Shown: positions 62,206 to 64,000 of the stretch, in pieces | Position numbering within the stretch: the stretch's first letter is position 1 | Layout of the letters: each line of letters begins with the position of its first letter | Assembly (NCBI RefSeq): GCF_006715635.1 | Contig: NZ_VFNP01000001.1 | Coordinates: 3,658,001 to 3,722,000, forward strand | Source of the DNA: Streptomyces sp. SLBN-118 | GTDB taxonomy: Bacteria > Actinomycetota > Actinomycetes > Streptomycetales > Streptomycetaceae | Direction: 5' to 3' | Length of the DNA stretch: 64,000 nucleotides | Program-made: the position numbers and the translations under genes | Notes under the pieces: generated by a model | The model's database searches: none | What the model saw: only the letters and a program-made list of their open reading frames with translations | Told to the model about the DNA's origin: nothing

Positions 62206-62444
62206 GCTCCTCGCAGGAGGGAACCACACAGATCGTTCTGGTCCGGCAGCAGGCAGCCGCCGCCCCGGGCGCGATCGCTGCCGTCCGGCTGCTCGGCGTG
62301 CTGCCGCCGGACTGGGCCTGCACCTGGGACGTCGCGGACGACCTGATCACACTGCGCGTCCGCATACCGGGTGGCGGAGGCGGGAAGGCGGCGGCCTCCG
62401 TCGTGGCGGACCGCGCGCCCGCGGGCTGGTCCGCACCCCGGTGA
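62202..62444 (+). CDS. Small unknown protein at operon end
   Basis: 80 residues; GTG start overlaps the previous stop. Contains QIVLVRQQAAAAPGAIAAV and a Gly-rich loop (PGGGGGKAAA). No family recognised; high coding quality. Last gene of the operon. Confidence 0.55.
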   Translation: MSSSQEGTTQIVLVRQQAAAAPGAIAAVRLLGVLPPDWACTWDVADDLITLRVRIPGGGGGKAAASVVADRAPAGWSAPR

Positions 62445-62481
62445 ACCGGGGGCGGCCCGCCCGACAACACATCCGCGCCGA

Positions 62482-63477
62482 TCAGATCCAGCCGCGTTCG
62501 CGGGCCACGAGGGCGGCGTGCGGGCGGCTCGATGCGCCGAGAAGCCTCAGCAGTTCGGCGACATGCCGCCGATAGGTCCGTATCGAGATTCCCAGGGCCC
62601 GTGCACCGATCTCGTCCTTGTGGCCCTGGCACATCCACTGCAGCACACGCCGTTCGATGTCTCCGGGACCGGGCCCGTCGTCGGCGCCGGCCTGGCCGTC
62701 GACGCTGCCGGAAAGGTCCTCGGCCTGGTCCCAGATCTTCTCGAAGAGGGCCACGATGCTGGCGACCAGGCCTTCCTCATGGGCCAGCAGGGCGCCTCTG
62801 GTGGTGTCGGCGGGGTCCCTGGGCACCAGGGCTGCACGCCGGTCGTAGACAAGGATGCGCTCCGAGACATCCTCCGCCACCCGTATCACGGCGCCCTGCG
62901 CCGCCAACTCGCGCAGATAGTCCAGGGTCGGCGGGTGTTCGAGCGCCTCCTTGCGGACAACGCTGCGCATGCGCACGCCACGGCGCAGACAGCGCTGGTC
63001 GAGCCGGCGGGCGCGGGAGATGTTCTCGGGCGTGAGGGCCGTGTGGGGCTCGACGGAGAGGATCTCCTCCCGCGCGAAGAACGCCAGGTCGTCGATCCTG
63101 TTACGGATCTGCGGCAGGCTCTGCAGCCGCTCCACTCCATGCGGTGCGACGGCCTTCGGCCCCTGCTCGGTGCGGAGTTCGGAGACCAGGTGACGGGACC
63201 GGATGACGTGTTCGAACTCCTTGTGCAGCTCGCGCAGGCGCAGTTCGGTGAGGCGATCGACCGCGGTCTCGGGACTCACGGCCGACAGCAGATTGGATTC
63301 GGTACGGCTCAGTACTCCGACCGCGCACAGCCGGTTGACCGACTCGCGGGCCTGGTGCGGGGATATCTCCAGAAGCAGGTGGATGTCGTCGTCGGAGGTT
63401 CCCGGATTCCGCAAGAAGTGTCGATAAATCGCCTCTTCCGTTTGTGACAGCCCAAAAACAGCCATGCTTGTGCTCAC
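62482..63477 (-). CDS. LuxR-type regulator with TrmB-like N-terminus
   Basis: 331 residues from the GTG at 63477, with GGGAAG upstream; an ATG at 63465 is alternative. An N-terminal winged helix (TEEAIYRHFLRNPGTSDDDI), a middle PLD-like region (RGVRMRSVVRKEALEHP to ILVYDRRAALVPRD) and a C-terminal LuxR/GerE helix-turn-helix (RRVLQWMCQGHKDEIGARALGIS). The same layout as the 13991 regulator. Faces the end of the SDP-like operon, so likely its controller. Confidence 0.85.
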   Translation of the reverse strand: MSTSMAVFGLSQTEEAIYRHFLRNPGTSDDDIHLLLEISPHQARESVNRLCAVGVLSRTESNLLSAVSPETAVDRLTELRLRELHKEFEHVIRSRHLVSELRTEQGPKAVAPHGVERLQSLPQIRNRIDDLAFFAREEILSVEPHTALTPENISRARRLDQRCLRRGVRMRSVVRKEALEHPPTLDYLRELAAQGAVIRVAEDVSERILVYDRRAALVPRDPADTTRGALLAHEEGLVASIVALFEKIWDQAEDLSGSVDGQAGADDGPGPGDIERRVLQWMCQGHKDEIGARALGISIRTYRRHVAELLRLLGASSRPHAALVARERGWI

Positions 63478-63616
63478 TGAGTCTTCCCCCTGGAACAATG
63501 TGGCGGCTCGCTCGCCGTGCTCGCTGGTCAGGCGGGCGCGGCCCGCTGCGGGTCGCTGTTCGATCCGCGAGTCTAATCGCGCACGGGGCACGTGCAGGCA
63601 CAGCATGAGGTAAATC

Positions 63617-64000
63617 ATGATCATGCCCCTGCTCGTCGGAACCTCGGGATGGCAGTACAAGGACTGGCGCGGCGTTCTGTATCCCTCCAAGCAACCCCAG
63701 CGGCTGTGGCTGGAGGAGTACGCCGGACAGTTCGCCACCGTGGAGAACAACAACGCCTTCTACCGGCTTCCCACGACGGACAACTTCGCCTCCTGGCGGG
63801 AACGGACGCCCGAAGGGTTCGTCATGGCGGTCAAGGCCAGCCGCTATCTGACCCATCTGAAGCGGCTGCACGACCCCGAGGAGCCCGTACGCCGGCTCAT
63901 GGACCGCGCCGAGGGCCTCGGCGACCGGCTCGGGCCCGTCCTGCTTCAACTGCCCCCCAACTTCCGGGAGGACATCGCGGCTCTGGACGCCTGCCTCGGC
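63617..64000 (+). CDS. DUF72/YecE-family protein, runs off the window
   Basis: First 128 codons (MIMPLLVGTSGWQYKDW, RLWLEEYAGQFATVENNNAFYRLP, VLLQLPPNF). TIM-barrel family of unknown function, common in actinobacteria. ATG at 63617 has GAGGTAA six bases upstream; a later ATG at 63623 is possible. Shares the divergent region 63478-63616 with the regulator. Confidence 0.9.
   Translation, partial: MIMPLLVGTSGWQYKDWRGVLYPSKQPQRLWLEEYAGQFATVENNNAFYRLPTTDNFASWRERTPEGFVMAVKASRYLTHLKRLHDPEEPVRRLMDRAEGLGDRLGPVLLQLPPNFREDIAALDACLG

Overview
The window is high-GC actinobacterial DNA, almost certainly Streptomyces. The evidence is a dnaK-grpE-dnaJ-hspR operon and a clpB gene, each preceded by HspR-type inverted repeats, a pSAM2-like integrative element (AICE) at a tRNA-Gly gene, HutC-type GntR regulators, GTG starts and a class F sortase. 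Every call was made by eye from sequence, motifs and neighbours; no database search was run.

Layout. 1-4630: accessory stretch with a GntR regulator divergent from a methyltransferase, an XRE-ImmA/IrrE protein with an unknown partner, and an orphan gene. 5056-24715: mostly core genome (SpoIIE phosphatase, aminotransferase, YbjN protein, clpB, PPOX protein, dnaK operon, sugar transferase, Fe-S oxidoreductase, FG-GAP lipoprotein, Yip1 protein). An unusual peptide locus is embedded at 13233-14974: a secreted repeat peptide with five GEPSWG motifs, a translationally coupled Rieske-like protein without its metal ligands, and a divergent LuxR-type regulator. 24771-27136: a phosphoribosyltransferase gene next to dcd, broken by a decayed AICE. 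28263-46158: tRNA-Gly(CCC) followed by an apparently complete AICE (int, xis, rep, spd genes, traSA, two GntR regulators, DUF1152 gene) and cargo, bounded by a 44-bp direct repeat. Inside the right half lies a smaller module flanked by a second, tRNA-like repeat, then an EACC1-caspase gene pair. 46159-48760: relics of related elements around an MFS exporter. 48817-56925: protein kinase, hydrolase, sortase and substrate, FAD monooxygenase and small genes. 57096-63477: an operon resembling the Bacillus sdp peptide-toxin system (secreted peptide, SdpA-like and HTTM/SdpB-like proteins) with a serine hydrolase, an FAD oxidoreductase and a second regulator related to the one at 13991. 63617-64000: start of a DUF72 gene.

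How the genes work together. Two separate loci pair a secreted small peptide with dedicated membrane or tailoring-like proteins and the same regulator type; these are the best candidates for undescribed peptide systems. The AICE carries a probable suicide/defence module in its cargo. Chaperone genes share one HspR circuit. The three GntR regulators each have recognisable repeated operator-like sites, so much of the accessory DNA looks transcriptionally silenced until induced.
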